A DNA stretch of 52,494 nucleotides from Pirellula sp. Lineage in GTDB: Bacteria > Planctomycetota > Planctomycetia > Pirellulales > Pirellulaceae. Both the position numbers and the translations under genes were made by a program. The stretch covers positions 1 through 52,494 of the forward strand of contig JALOQS010000010.1 in assembly GCA_025459355.1 (NCBI GenBank), given 5' to 3'. The notes below the pieces were generated by a model. That model saw only the letters and a program-made list of their open reading frames with translations. It did not search any database and was not told the DNA's origin. Below are positions 18,411 through 26,557 of the stretch, in pieces; within the stretch, counting starts at the first letter, position 1, and the number at the start of each line of letters is the position of its first letter.

Positions 18411-18830
18411 ACCGCTTTAATGAAATTGCCCCGCTACGTGTTGAGGCATGATCTCGCTGCAATAGGCCCAGCGAATCAAGATCCCGATAACAGCCAACCA
18501 GCTTGCGTAATTTACGGATTCTCGGACAAACCCGATTATGATCTTTTCCGTAGCCAGGATACGCGTCTTTTAAAACCCTATCCATTGGTGGCTCGCTTTC
18601 TGATCGATGAGCTGCGAAATGGTTCGACTGCCAAACAGCTAATTGTGCTGAATGCATCGAGCCCCAGCCAAGAGTCCGTCTATGCAGTGGGTATGAAAGA
18701 AGTGCTCGATGCGTTCAACGATAAGCTAGACCATGTCGAAGCGTCCCATGAATTGAAGATCAATCAATCGAATCAAATGTACCAACTGAAACGCATTGAG
18801 AACAACCAACCAGCGTCGGCGTTGTACTAG
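18408..18830 (+). CDS. Hypothetical small protein (140 aa)
   Basis: I do not recognise this protein. The start ATG at 18408 is fixed by the strongest Shine-Dalgarno in the window; the open frame itself extends upstream to 18240 without support. The product (MTALMKLPRYVLRHDLAA...) has no signal peptide or membrane segment and looks soluble. It has an alpha/beta-like middle (PACVIYGFSDKPDYDLFRS) and a polar C-terminus rich in Asn and Gln that may be flexible or coiled (ELKINQSNQMYQLKRIENNQ). The next gene starts seven bases after its stop with its own AGGTGA, so the two are probably one transcription unit. Confidence 0.7.
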   Translation: MTALMKLPRYVLRHDLAAIGPANQDPDNSQPACVIYGFSDKPDYDLFRSQDTRLLKPYPLVARFLIDELRNGSTAKQLIVLNASSPSQESVYAVGMKEVLDAFNDKLDHVEASHELKINQSNQMYQLKRIENNQPASALY

Positions 18831-18837
18831 GTGACCT

Positions 18838-19164
18838 ATGAAAGACGACCAAGACAAATCGATCCGATTGATTGAAATGATCGGCGGACCATTCGATGGA
18901 CGATGGCAAAAACACAAGTTGCCCGTTCAAAGTCTGCCACGAGAAAGCGTCTGGCTTGTCTGCGACGAAGCCTTTCGACTTATGGACTCCGAGACTTTAC
19001 CGCGCGAACCGCATGAATCTCATGGCCAGCTAACGAGCGTCGCACTCTACCGACTCGTCCACACAGACGGCAAATCGAATTACACGTACTCCGGTGCTAT
19101 CTCACCACGGATGTTTTGCAGTTTGCTTCAGAAAGTGGACCACGATTCGAGACGAAAAGAGTAG
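18838..19164 (+). CDS. Hypothetical small protein with GGPFDG motif (108 aa)
   Basis: 108 residues starting MKDDQDKSIRLIEMIGGPFDGRW, with AGGTGA just upstream of the ATG. The pattern 'GGPFDG' near the start, then 'VWLVCDE', 'ALYRLVHTDG' and 'YTYSG' resembles small all-beta proteins seen in phage and bacterial genomes that begin with a GGPxDG turn; no function is known to me. No signal peptide. It lies seven bases after the 140-aa gene and is probably co-expressed. A 7-bp hairpin follows the stop at 19185-19203. Confidence 0.7.
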   Translation: MKDDQDKSIRLIEMIGGPFDGRWQKHKLPVQSLPRESVWLVCDEAFRLMDSETLPREPHESHGQLTSVALYRLVHTDGKSNYTYSGAISPRMFCSLLQKVDHDSRRKE

Positions 19165-19184
19165 CGAGTCACTCGAAACAGCCA

Positions 19185-19203
19185 TAGAAGAAAGCATCTT
19201 CTA
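19185..19203 (+). terminator. Hairpin downstream of the two small genes
   Basis: TAGAAGA (19185-19191), a 5-base loop, then TCTTCTA (19197-19203), with two further G-C pairs beyond one mismatch. It lies 20 bases after the stop of the 108-aa gene. No T-run follows, so it may be a 3' stabilising hairpin rather than a true intrinsic terminator. Confidence 0.4.
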
Positions 19204-19563
19204 GGGCGATGACTTGGTTTCGTTCCACCTATCATGCAGGCCGTTCAAGCGAAACATGCAGCCCGGCCAAGCGAAAAAAGTGGCAAAGGCGTAAACAAAC
19301 CAGAATTTATTTGTCCGCAGTTGAAACGTCTTGGTTGATCGCTGGTGACCTAGTTTTCTTACAACTTGTCGCAATAACACTTCGTTTTTCGTGTTTCTCA
19401 TTGGATTCCGCCGTCAGATGCCGTTGATTTCGAGCTCTAGCCAGAGACTCCGGGCAAAAATATTGAGCTTGCTTTTTTTGAGCAAAAACGACACAGTTTC
19501 GCAAAACCATGATTGCTGAATTTTTGTATCGAGTGATATCGTCCTCGGGGATTCTGCGAATCG
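19204..19563. other. Intergenic region upstream of the desaturase
   Basis: About 360 bases without a supported gene. It contains a T-rich stretch with a small inverted repeat (TTGCT at 19469-19473, AGCAA at 19481-19485). No paired promoter hexamers of good quality were found, though the desaturase promoter should be here. Confidence 0.5.
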
Positions 19564-20568
19564 ATGCGAAACCCCGGAGCACTTAGTGTGAGGACGGAAA
19601 AGGAATTATTGATCGCGACCAAACAGTTTGCGGCAGAGAATAAACTACGAAGCTGGTTGGAGCTTTTCGTAACCATCGGACTTTTAGCTGTCACATTGTT
19701 TCTTGCAGTTTCCGAGCATTACTGGTTTGTGCGACTGGGGTCCAGCTTGGTGGCCGGGTTGCTTATCGTGCGATTGTTTATCTTCTACCATGACTTTCAG
19801 CATGGTGCGATCCTCGCGGGCTCTCGCTTTGCGAGACTCTTGATGGACACCTACGGGCTGCTAGTTCTTAGTCCACCGAGCGTTTGGAATCGATCTCACG
19901 ATCACCATCACAAACATAACTCAAAGGATCTGCTGAGTAGCATGGGCTCGTTCCCAACCATGAATACGATTCAGTACCGTAGCGCGAATGCGATGGACAG
20001 AACAGCTTACTACTGGTCACGTCACCCGCTAACAATTGCGTTTGGTTACTTGACGATTTTCATGGGTGGCATGTGCATCCGAGCGATTCACCAAAACTTT
20101 CGATTGCACAAAGACGCCATTCTTGCGCTAGTCATTCACATCGCGATCGCCGTTACCTTGGGATACTGGGGATTCGACAAGTTGCTTTTCGGCATGACTC
20201 TTCCCTTAGTTGTGGCATGCGGCGTGGGCTCCTATTTGTTCTACGCCCAGCACAATTTTCCAGGTTGCCACCTGGAGGCCCGCGAGGACTGGACGCACGC
20301 CGGTGCAGCCCTCAAGTCATCGAGCTACTTGAAAATGTCTAGCTTGATGAACTGGTTCACCGGTAACATTGGATACCACCACATTCACCATCTCAATGCA
20401 AAGATTCCGTTCTATCGTCTACCGGAAGCGATGGCGGCTCTACCTGAGCTTCAAAAGCCCGCATCAATCACTCTGGGAGTGAAAGACATTGTCGCTTGCT
20501 TCCGATCGAACGTTTGGGATGTTGATGCCAAGAAGCTAATCAGTTTCCGCCAAGCTAAACCGTGCTAG
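19564..20568 (+). CDS. Membrane fatty acid desaturase
   Basis: 334 residues with the three histidine boxes that bind the di-iron centre of membrane desaturases: HDFQHG (about residue 76), HDHHHKHN (about 112) and HHIHH (about 272). There are two pairs of hydrophobic segments, as expected (ELFVTIGLLAVTLFLAVSE; LALVIHIAIAVTLGYWG). The spacing and the 'YLFYAQHNFPGCHLEA' segment suit an acyl-lipid or acyl-CoA desaturase of the delta-12 (omega-6) type that introduces a double bond in membrane lipid acyl chains. It stands alone, convergent with truC. Regiospecificity cannot be decided here. Start ATG 19564 has no clear ribosome site. Confidence 0.92.
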   Translation: MRNPGALSVRTEKELLIATKQFAAENKLRSWLELFVTIGLLAVTLFLAVSEHYWFVRLGSSLVAGLLIVRLFIFYHDFQHGAILAGSRFARLLMDTYGLLVLSPPSVWNRSHDHHHKHNSKDLLSSMGSFPTMNTIQYRSANAMDRTAYYWSRHPLTIAFGYLTIFMGGMCIRAIHQNFRLHKDAILALVIHIAIAVTLGYWGFDKLLFGMTLPLVVACGVGSYLFYAQHNFPGCHLEAREDWTHAGAALKSSSYLKMSSLMNWFTGNIGYHHIHHLNAKIPFYRLPEAMAALPELQKPASITLGVKDIVACFRSNVWDVDAKKLISFRQAKPC

Positions 20569-20585
20569 TTTAGAAAACCGAACGC

Positions 20586-20618
20586 GGGGTTCCACTCGGA
20601 CGTTTTACAAAGAACCCC
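20586..20618 (-). terminator. Hairpin between convergent desaturase and truC genes
   Basis: GGGGTTC (20586-20592) pairs with GAACCCC (20612-20618) over a 19-base loop. On the minus strand it is followed by GCGTTCGGTTTTC, a modest T-rich tail, so it could terminate truC; on the plus strand there is no T-run. Confidence 0.45.
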
Positions 20619-20621
20619 AGC

Positions 20622-21416
20622 TCATTGGCAGTTCGACACCGACGACGACTGCCATTGTTTCGTTAGATCTCTGAGCGTTTTGAGGACGCAATCAAAACCT
20701 GAACCTCGCCCTGCCGTGATGGTCACCATTTCTTGGGTGTAGGGGTGCCTGAAATCAACCCTCACCGCGCTCAAAAGCATGCGATAGACGCCCGTCTTTT
20801 CGTACATAAGCTGGTTATGCCTATGGTCTCCGTGTCTGTGGTCGCCTATGACTGGTTTGGCAATGTGGTTCAAGTGCCTACGGATTTGATGCCAACGACC
20901 CGTTACAGGCTTGATTTCTAGCAACGAGTAGCGGCTGGTCTCGAAGTCACCGAGGGGCCATGGCACGTCGTACTGCTCGATGCGTGTAAAGTGAGTGAGC
21001 GCAGCCTGCTCCGGATTATCAGCCGTGCTACCTTTTTCCCAATCTTCGCCAAACTTTTCCCTTAGCGGCCTATCGATTGTGAATTGCTCATCAACGTGCC
21101 CTCGTACCAACGCTTGGTAGTATTTGTCGATCTTTCGATCGATAAAGAGCTGGCCTAACTTTCCAGCCGATTCGCTATTCAAGCCAAATAGCACGATCCC
21201 AGCCGTTGGCCGATCCAGCCTGTGCATGGGATAAACGAATTGGCCGATTTGGTCCCGCACCGCTTGCATCAACACTGGTTCATGCGGGAGCGTTAACTTG
21301 CTGCGATGGATGATGAGTCCCGCAGGCTTGAAGACGGCAATGTAATGCTCGTCCCGGTATACAACCGCTACAGGACGAGTCAATTCCTCATTGATAAAGT
21401 CGTCGGTCTCATCCAT
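20622..21416 (-). CDS. truC: tRNA pseudouridine synthase C (RluA family)
   Basis: About 264 residues. The catalytic Asp lies in HRLDRPTAG (about residue 68). 'VFKPAGLIIHRSKL' and 'VLMQAVRDQIGQFVYPMHRL' match TruC closely, as does 'TGRWHQIRRHLNHIAKPVIGDHRHGD'. TruC converts U65 in tRNA to pseudouridine in E. coli; in this organism the target is presumed. Length fits the family (about 260). ATG 21416 is preferred to a TTG at 21425; both lie just after the AP2-like gene's stop (TAG, 21429), so the two are probably co-transcribed. Confidence 0.9.
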   Translation of the reverse strand: MDETDDFINEELTRPVAVVYRDEHYIAVFKPAGLIIHRSKLTLPHEPVLMQAVRDQIGQFVYPMHRLDRPTAGIVLFGLNSESAGKLGQLFIDRKIDKYYQALVRGHVDEQFTIDRPLREKFGEDWEKGSTADNPEQAALTHFTRIEQYDVPWPLGDFETSRYSLLEIKPVTGRWHQIRRHLNHIAKPVIGDHRHGDHRHNQLMYEKTGVYRMLLSAVRVDFRHPYTQEMVTITAGRGSGFDCVLKTLRDLTKQWQSSSVSNCQ

Positions 21417-21428
21417 CCAAGACAACTA

Positions 21429-21902
21429 CTACTTTTTCTTCTTGGAGGCTTTGTCAACCTTGTCTAGCAAAGCTTCGCGATCGGTTGATTCAAGCTCTCT
21501 GGCTAAACAAGCGAGCTGCCATGCTTTACGCTTGCCATAACTGTTCCACGCAAAGCTGACTTTCTTGCGGCTACCGTTTTCATCGGTCCACATCGCACAG
21601 TAGGCAAACGATTCGGCATTCTTCCATCGAGGATCAACATTGCGAACCGTATGCACCCCAACCTTACCGCTTGTGTTCCTGGCCGATTTAAGATTCTTGG
21701 TGGTCTGGACTGGCGGGGCGCTAGTCAGCCATTCTGCGTACTTTGCTTTAGCCGCCGCAAGCGACTTGGTCTTTCCACCGTAGGTTTTGTCATTAAAAAA
21801 CTCTTGCTGACGCTTGCCACCGCGAGTTAAACGGACCATCCAGCCCTTTGTTGCGACTCCTTCGTAATCTATCCTGGTGATACCCTTAATCGACTTAGCC
21901 AT
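21429..21902 (-). CDS. AP2-like domain protein
   Basis: 157 residues, strongly basic, ending KKKK. Two segments look like repeats of the three-stranded AP2 DNA-binding type. The first is residues 6-57 (GITRIDYEGVATKGWMVRLT, then 'FFNDKTYGGKTKSLAAAKAKYAEW'). The second is residues 75-140 (NTSGKVGVHTVRN, then 'AYCAMWTDENGSRKKVSFAWNSYGKRKAW'). I recall similar small two-repeat proteins in marine bacteria annotated as AP2 domain proteins. A DNA-binding role is inference; no partner enzyme (integrase or homing endonuclease) is adjacent. It lies between the pseudokinase gene and truC on the same strand. Confidence 0.6.
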   Translation of the reverse strand: MAKSIKGITRIDYEGVATKGWMVRLTRGGKRQQEFFNDKTYGGKTKSLAAAKAKYAEWLTSAPPVQTTKNLKSARNTSGKVGVHTVRNVDPRWKNAESFAYCAMWTDENGSRKKVSFAWNSYGKRKAWQLACLARELESTDREALLDKVDKASKKKK

Positions 21903-21996
21903 GAATGAAAACTAGCCCTGGAAAAAACAGAGGAAACACAATAATGCGCCCAAGATAACTGATAAATCCCTCCCTGACTACTACCGTAATCAGAAT

Positions 21997-24900
21997 CTAA
22001 GGCAGGAACTCTTTGGGCAGTTGCACTCCATTGGATTCCACCCACGTTCTGGTGGTTAATTCAATCTTTTTCCCACTCGGCGAATCAGAATTCTCGAGTA
22101 CAATCCAGACAACCTTTTGGTCTTTTTCGGTCGGTGATTGGACCGTTGTTACCGGATTGGCCCGCCTGACCAAGGCGGTTAGCAAGTCCCTCAAAGGTTT
22201 CTTTTCAAACGCGAAATCTCGAATTTGCTGATTCTGCGTTATCCCCTCCTTTTGAAATGCCGCTCCGTTTATCGTCATTTCGATTCGGGTTTCGCCTGCT
22301 GGAAGTGAGTCGTTGAACTCCGTTGCAATAGCAGCCAACGACATCTCCAGTGACTCCTGCGCAAATGCCAAGCTCATCGGCCGATTGAGAATGTCCTCCA
22401 CTGATAACTTGGGTGCGTCCGATTTGGTCGGTGGCATTACAGCAGATTGACTCGAATCTGATCCGATGTTTTGCAACACCATCCAAGCTCCAATCGCCAA
22501 GTTATCAACTGACTCGCGAGGTTGATAGAAATTGAAAACAAGCTGCCCTTCCTCGATACCCATTCGCGTGTTCTTGGCTACGCTACGTATCATCTGCGGA
22601 AAACGAGAAGCTATCAATCGCCAATAAGGCAGAGCGGGATTGGCGGCAAATTGGTTTTCTAAATTGTTCGCGAGTCCATCTAACGTGTCTCGCATTCTCG
22701 ACATGATCGCACCTGACTTGGCGATGTCGCCGGCGACCATTCGGCCTTCGGCATAGAGGCTGTCCTTTAAGGAAATAGAGACGCTGAGCCCCTGAATCGT
22801 ATCGTCGACCGTCGTTCGAAATACATCTTTGAAACGAGGAAAGGAGGAGTAGATTTCACGGCCATTGCCGTTGAGGAAACTCGGGGTTGTTAAGACAAAC
22901 AGATCCATCTCGCTGTTGCTTACGTTGAGCAAGCTTTCGAGCTGCCGACTCAAAGGAGCAACGCCACCCGACGTTTCTGCAAATGAGTTGATGATCCGAA
23001 TCGGTCCAACAGAAAACGCAGAGATCTTGCGCTCGGGGTCTTTAGAAAACCCATCGAACACAACAGCCAGAGTCCCATTACTCCAACAGTAGAGTTCCGA
23101 GTCACCGCCAGGTATTCGTTGTTCGCGAAATGCTGCATTGCGACTAGTGAAGTCTTTGATTGCTATCGGGGCATTGAGATCAACCTTGAGTATCATCTCC
23201 GATGCAGTCGATGCAGCAGCAGGATAAGCTGCGATCGTGACTCGCTTAATCTGTTCGTCGTCCACCTTTGGGTAACTTGACACCAAAGACTTCCACGTTG
23301 GCAAGCTCTCTATCAACCAAGCTTGTACAGGACCGGTCGATTGTCCCGTCCAAGCTCCCTGAGAAAACACGGCCATCAACCCCAGCCCGGGTGGCAATAA
23401 CTCGACAGAGTAAGAGAGCCCAACACTGGGTGGAGCCCACAATGCTTTTCCATCATCCGGCTGAACAGAATAAAACTCGTCGATGGGGTCAATTGCCGGT
23501 TGTTTTTCTTCAGTCGGTTTTTTGGTAACAGGGGCTTTGTTGGAGGAATTCTCGCCGCTTGGGATATTGGTAACTTTCGTGATTGCCTCAGGCTTGCCGC
23601 CTCCTCCCCCGAGACTGGATAACACGGCGACCAGTATTCCCATAAAGCCCATGGAGCCCAATGCGAGAACGGGAAGAAACCAAGCTGGCTTTTTCTTTTT
23701 CTTTTTACCAGGCAAACCCTCTGCTTTCTTAGCTGGCTTGGCCTTAGCAGTCTGTGCGGCCTTAGCTGGTTTCTGTGCGGCCTTAGCTGGTTTCTGTGCG
23801 GCCTTAGCTGGTTTCTGTGCGACCACCTGGGCATTAACAGTTGACTGCGCCGGTGTCACAGGAGCCGGTGTCACAGGAGCCGGAGTTGCAGGAGCCGGAG
23901 TTGCAGGAGCCGGTGTTACAGGAGCCGGAGTTGCAGGAGCCGGTGTTGCAGGAGCTGGTGTTGCAGGAGCTGGTGTTGCAGGAGCCGGAGTTGCAGGAGC
24001 CGGAGTTGCAGGAGCCGGAGTTGCAGGAGCCGGTGTTGCAGGAGCCGGAGTTGCAGGAGCCGGAGTTGCAGGAGCCGGTGTTGCAGTAGCCGGAGTTGCA
24101 GTAGCCGGAGTTGCAGTAGCCGGAGTTGCAGTAGCCGGAGTTGCAGGAGCCGGAGTTGCAGGAGCCGGTGTTGCAGTAGCCGGTGTTGCAGGAGCCGGAG
24201 TTACGGGAGCCGGTGTTGCAGGAGCCGGTGTTGCAGGCGTTGGCTTTATTGGCGTTGGCTTTGACGAGCTTTGAGGAGTAGTTACGGGGGTCGGCTTTAT
24301 CGCCGCTTTAGGTTCGGTGCTTTGATTGGAAGCCTCTTTGGCAACTGACGCTTGAGAGGAGCCAACTTGTTGCGTCACCGATTTCGATGCAGCTGGCTTC
24401 GAAGCCTGATCGATCACCGCAGGCGTTTTTTGCGAGACTAGATTCGAACCTTGTGGTACATCTTTTTTTCTCGCAACTTGTTCCGCTTGGCCAGCCAACT
24501 TTCGCAGCACTGTTTCGGCCTTCTTGCAACGCGCTGACGGATTCTTAGCCAAAAGACTTTTCAATAGCGATTGATGATGCGACGGTAATGCAGCAGGAAT
24601 TTCGGGAACTTGCTGTGCATGAACCTTTTTCCAGCCCAAGGCCTCGAGCGAACCGCTACGCTTCCAAGCCGAATCTCCGCTTAACAACTGCAGCCATAAA
24701 ACACCGAGCCCGTATAAATCGGTTTGCGGGCTGGGCTTTGCTTCGGGTAGCACAAACTCAGGTGCCGCGCCCATCCAGCGATTTTGATCATCTATTCCAA
24801 AGAACAAATCACCCTGTTCGGAATAAGGCGATCTCGGAACGAACAATATGTTGCGCCGAAGTGTGCAGGTTTCGCCATTATCCCAGCATAAGTTTGTGCT

Positions 24901-25503
24901 CACATTTCCATGTACTAATTTCGCGGCGTGCAATACTTGCAGCGCCTCGGCTATTTGGGACACGATCCGAGCGGATTCATCAACGGACAGGGGGCCGTCC
25001 TTCAGGCGTTCGCTTAAGGGCGATCCAGAAACGGGATCACAAAAACAGCTCAAGGTCCCTTGGCCTGCGATAACCGACTCCCATTTATCGAGAAACGGGT
25101 TGTCCAGTTCCCTGTGTGCCTTGGCAAGTTCGATCGATGGGGGCCAGCTCTTAGCTTCTGGTGCACAAAGCTGATTGGGACGTAACTGAAAACACCACTT
25201 CTTTGCGTTTTTAGTAACGTTAACGGCCTCAAACCAACTCGGTCCGAGCCGATCCGACAATGTCTCGATCAATCGGTAAGGGCCGACAATTAGCGAGGGG
25301 GGGTGCGTCTCGGAGATGCAGTTGAGTTGAAACGGTGTTAGCTTGCCCGACCGGAGTAACGCCGAAGCAATCCTTAGCGGATCTCCCGAACTTTCTTTGC
25401 CTAACGCGACTTCAACCTCTTTGGACCATTGCCGACAAACCTCGGGGGACGCGAGACCCGTCGCTTGCAAGCGTTCCCAAAACACAGCCGAAGTCATTTC
25501 CAC
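21997..25503 (-). CDS. Pseudokinase-like membrane protein with PATPA repeat region
   Basis: 1168 residues from GTG 25503 (ATG 25497 also possible). The N-terminus (ALLRSGKLTPFQLNCISE) is the segment common in planctomycete Ser/Thr kinases. The kinase-like region (about 73-345) has no glycine loop, HGN (198-200) in place of HRD, no DFG, yet keeps APE (247-249) and 'DLYGLGVLWLQLLSG', so it is probably a pseudokinase. Residues about 421-550 are 26 five-residue PATPA-type repeats, followed by three KPAKAAQ repeats, a Lys-rich stretch, one membrane span (WFLPVLALGSMGFMGILVAV, about 605-625) and a large C-terminal region of unknown fold. The topology puts the kinase-like part in the cytoplasm and the C-terminal part outside. 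It starts five bases after the deoxyhypusine-synthase-like gene, so co-expression is likely. Confidence 0.8.
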   Translation of the reverse strand: MEMTSAVFWERLQATGLASPEVCRQWSKEVEVALGKESSGDPLRIASALLRSGKLTPFQLNCISETHPPSLIVGPYRLIETLSDRLGPSWFEAVNVTKNAKKWCFQLRPNQLCAPEAKSWPPSIELAKAHRELDNPFLDKWESVIAGQGTLSCFCDPVSGSPLSERLKDGPLSVDESARIVSQIAEALQVLHAAKLVHGNVSTNLCWDNGETCTLRRNILFVPRSPYSEQGDLFFGIDDQNRWMGAAPEFVLPEAKPSPQTDLYGLGVLWLQLLSGDSAWKRSGSLEALGWKKVHAQQVPEIPAALPSHHQSLLKSLLAKNPSARCKKAETVLRKLAGQAEQVARKKDVPQGSNLVSQKTPAVIDQASKPAASKSVTQQVGSSQASVAKEASNQSTEPKAAIKPTPVTTPQSSSKPTPIKPTPATPAPATPAPVTPAPATPATATPAPATPAPATPATATPATATPATATPATATPAPATPAPATPAPATPAPATPAPATPAPATPAPATPAPATPAPATPAPATPAPVTPAPATPAPATPAPVTPAPVTPAQSTVNAQVVAQKPAKAAQKPAKAAQKPAKAAQTAKAKPAKKAEGLPGKKKKKKPAWFLPVLALGSMGFMGILVAVLSSLGGGGGKPEAITKVTNIPSGENSSNKAPVTKKPTEEKQPAIDPIDEFYSVQPDDGKALWAPPSVGLSYSVELLPPGLGLMAVFSQGAWTGQSTGPVQAWLIESLPTWKSLVSSYPKVDDEQIKRVTIAAYPAAASTASEMILKVDLNAPIAIKDFTSRNAAFREQRIPGGDSELYCWSNGTLAVVFDGFSKDPERKISAFSVGPIRIINSFAETSGGVAPLSRQLESLLNVSNSEMDLFVLTTPSFLNGNGREIYSSFPRFKDVFRTTVDDTIQGLSVSISLKDSLYAEGRMVAGDIAKSGAIMSRMRDTLDGLANNLENQFAANPALPYWRLIASRFPQMIRSVAKNTRMGIEEGQLVFNFYQPRESVDNLAIGAWMVLQNIGSDSSQSAVMPPTKSDAPKLSVEDILNRPMSLAFAQESLEMSLAAIATEFNDSLPAGETRIEMTINGAAFQKEGITQNQQIRDFAFEKKPLRDLLTALVRRANPVTTVQSPTEKDQKVVWIVLENSDSPSGKKIELTTRTWVESNGVQLPKEFLP
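23758..23820. repeat. Three perfect 21-bp tandem repeats
   Basis: Three identical 21-bp units inside the pseudokinase-like gene, at 23758, 23779 and 23800, encode KPAKAAQ three times. A shortened copy precedes them. Perfect identity suggests recent slippage or conversion. Confidence 0.95.
23852..24241. repeat. 26-unit 15-bp tandem array
   Basis: Units of the type GGAGTTGCAGGAGCC (plus strand) repeat exactly every 15 bases, 26 times. They encode PAPAT/PATAT variants in the pseudokinase-like gene on the minus strand. Variants differ mainly at GGA/GGT, GCA/ACA and GGA/GTA positions. Confidence 0.95.
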
Positions 25504-25507
25504 GAAA

Positions 25508-26470
25508 CTACTGACCCATTACGTAGGCAAAAATAAGTGGAGCTACAATGCTCGCATCACTATGGATCATGTACTTGGGAGTGGTTGCGGTCAACTTTTT
25601 CCAAGTAATTTTCTCATTGGGGACGGCACCCGAGTAGCCGCCGTAGCTGGTTTCTGCGTCGCTGATTTGGCAGAAATATCCCCATCGAGGCACCTCTTCC
25701 TCGAGATCCTGGATGAGCAAAGGGACCGCACAGATCGCAAAGTCTCCCGCAATCCCGCCTCCAATTTGGAAAAACCCAATATTTTTCCCTTTGGACGTTT
25801 CGCGATACCAATTCACGAGGTGCTCCATTTGGGCGGTACCACTTTTCAGGGCGTTATGAGATTTGACGGTTCCATCGATGACGCGGGCTGCAAACATGTT
25901 TCCCAGGGTGCTGTCCTCAATGCCGGGCGAAAAGACCGGGATGCCGGCTTCTTTGGCAGCGATCATCCAGGAATGCTCGACCGGAATCTGATAGTGCTGT
26001 TTAAGTTCCGGTTCGTCGAGAATCCGAAACATATACTCGTAGGGAAAGTAGCTTTTGCCGTTGTCCGCAGCATCGGTCCAGTACTTGAGGAGCCGGCTTT
26101 CCATGTGCTTCATTACCGTCTCTGGAATACAAGTATCCGTGACTCGATTGAAGCCATCCTCTAGCAGCGCGACTTCGTCCCCGGCACTTAATGCTCGCCA
26201 GTTTTCGATCACCTTGTACTCGTTGTGGGCGAAGAGATTGAACAAATCCTCTTCAAGATTTGCACCTGTGCAGGAAATGGCATGCACTTTTCCAGCCCGA
26301 ATCATTTCGGCCAACGAAACTCCAATCTCCGCAGTACTCATAGCACCAGCTAAGCTGACGAGCATCGCGCCACCATCATCGATATGCTTTCGATAACCAC
26401 GCGCCGCATTTAGCGTTTCTCTCGCATTGAAATGACGATAGTGCAATTCCATAAACGCTGATATGCTCAT
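25508..26470 (-). CDS. Deoxyhypusine synthase family protein
   Basis: 320 residues. GAGG seven bases before ATG 26470 supports the start. The protein matches the deoxyhypusine synthase fold: 'SLAGAMSTAEIGVSLAEMIR' (NAD site), 'SCTGANLEEDLFNL', 'GKNIGFFQIGGGIAGDF', and the active-site loop 'NEKITWKKL', where Lys292 fits the catalytic Lys of eukaryotic enzymes, followed by 'HSDASIVAPLIFAY'. The eukaryotic enzyme transfers the aminobutyl group of spermidine to eIF5A. Bacteria have no eIF5A hypusination, and bacterial members are thought to act in polyamine metabolism (homospermidine synthase-like) or to be uncharacterised. It lies between dnaN and the pseudokinase gene. Confidence 0.88.
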   Translation of the reverse strand: MSISAFMELHYRHFNARETLNAARGYRKHIDDGGAMLVSLAGAMSTAEIGVSLAEMIRAGKVHAISCTGANLEEDLFNLFAHNEYKVIENWRALSAGDEVALLEDGFNRVTDTCIPETVMKHMESRLLKYWTDAADNGKSYFPYEYMFRILDEPELKQHYQIPVEHSWMIAAKEAGIPVFSPGIEDSTLGNMFAARVIDGTVKSHNALKSGTAQMEHLVNWYRETSKGKNIGFFQIGGGIAGDFAICAVPLLIQDLEEEVPRWGYFCQISDAETSYGGYSGAVPNEKITWKKLTATTPKYMIHSDASIVAPLIFAYVMGQ

Positions 26471-26557
26471 CGCATTGCCTCACAAGTCTCAATGGGAACG
26501 AAGTGGTTTGTCTTTTTACAAAATCAAAACGCTTCGATAGTGGATCAGAACGGTAGT

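Noticed and set aside
18116-18451. Plus-strand frame of 111 codons before the 140-aa gene
   Set aside because: It overlaps the gene with the perfect ribosome site in another frame and looks like random composition.
23852-24241. CRISPR-like regular repeat
   Set aside because: The units are contiguous 15-mers with no spacers and are protein coding.
23483-24274. Plus-strand open frame with GAGVAG repeats
   Set aside because: It is the antisense reading of the PATPA array in the pseudokinase-like gene; the repeat keeps all frames open and there is no ribosome site.
25343-26164. Plus-strand open frame of 273 codons
   Set aside because: It lies opposite the well-supported deoxyhypusine-synthase-like gene and shows no family resemblance.
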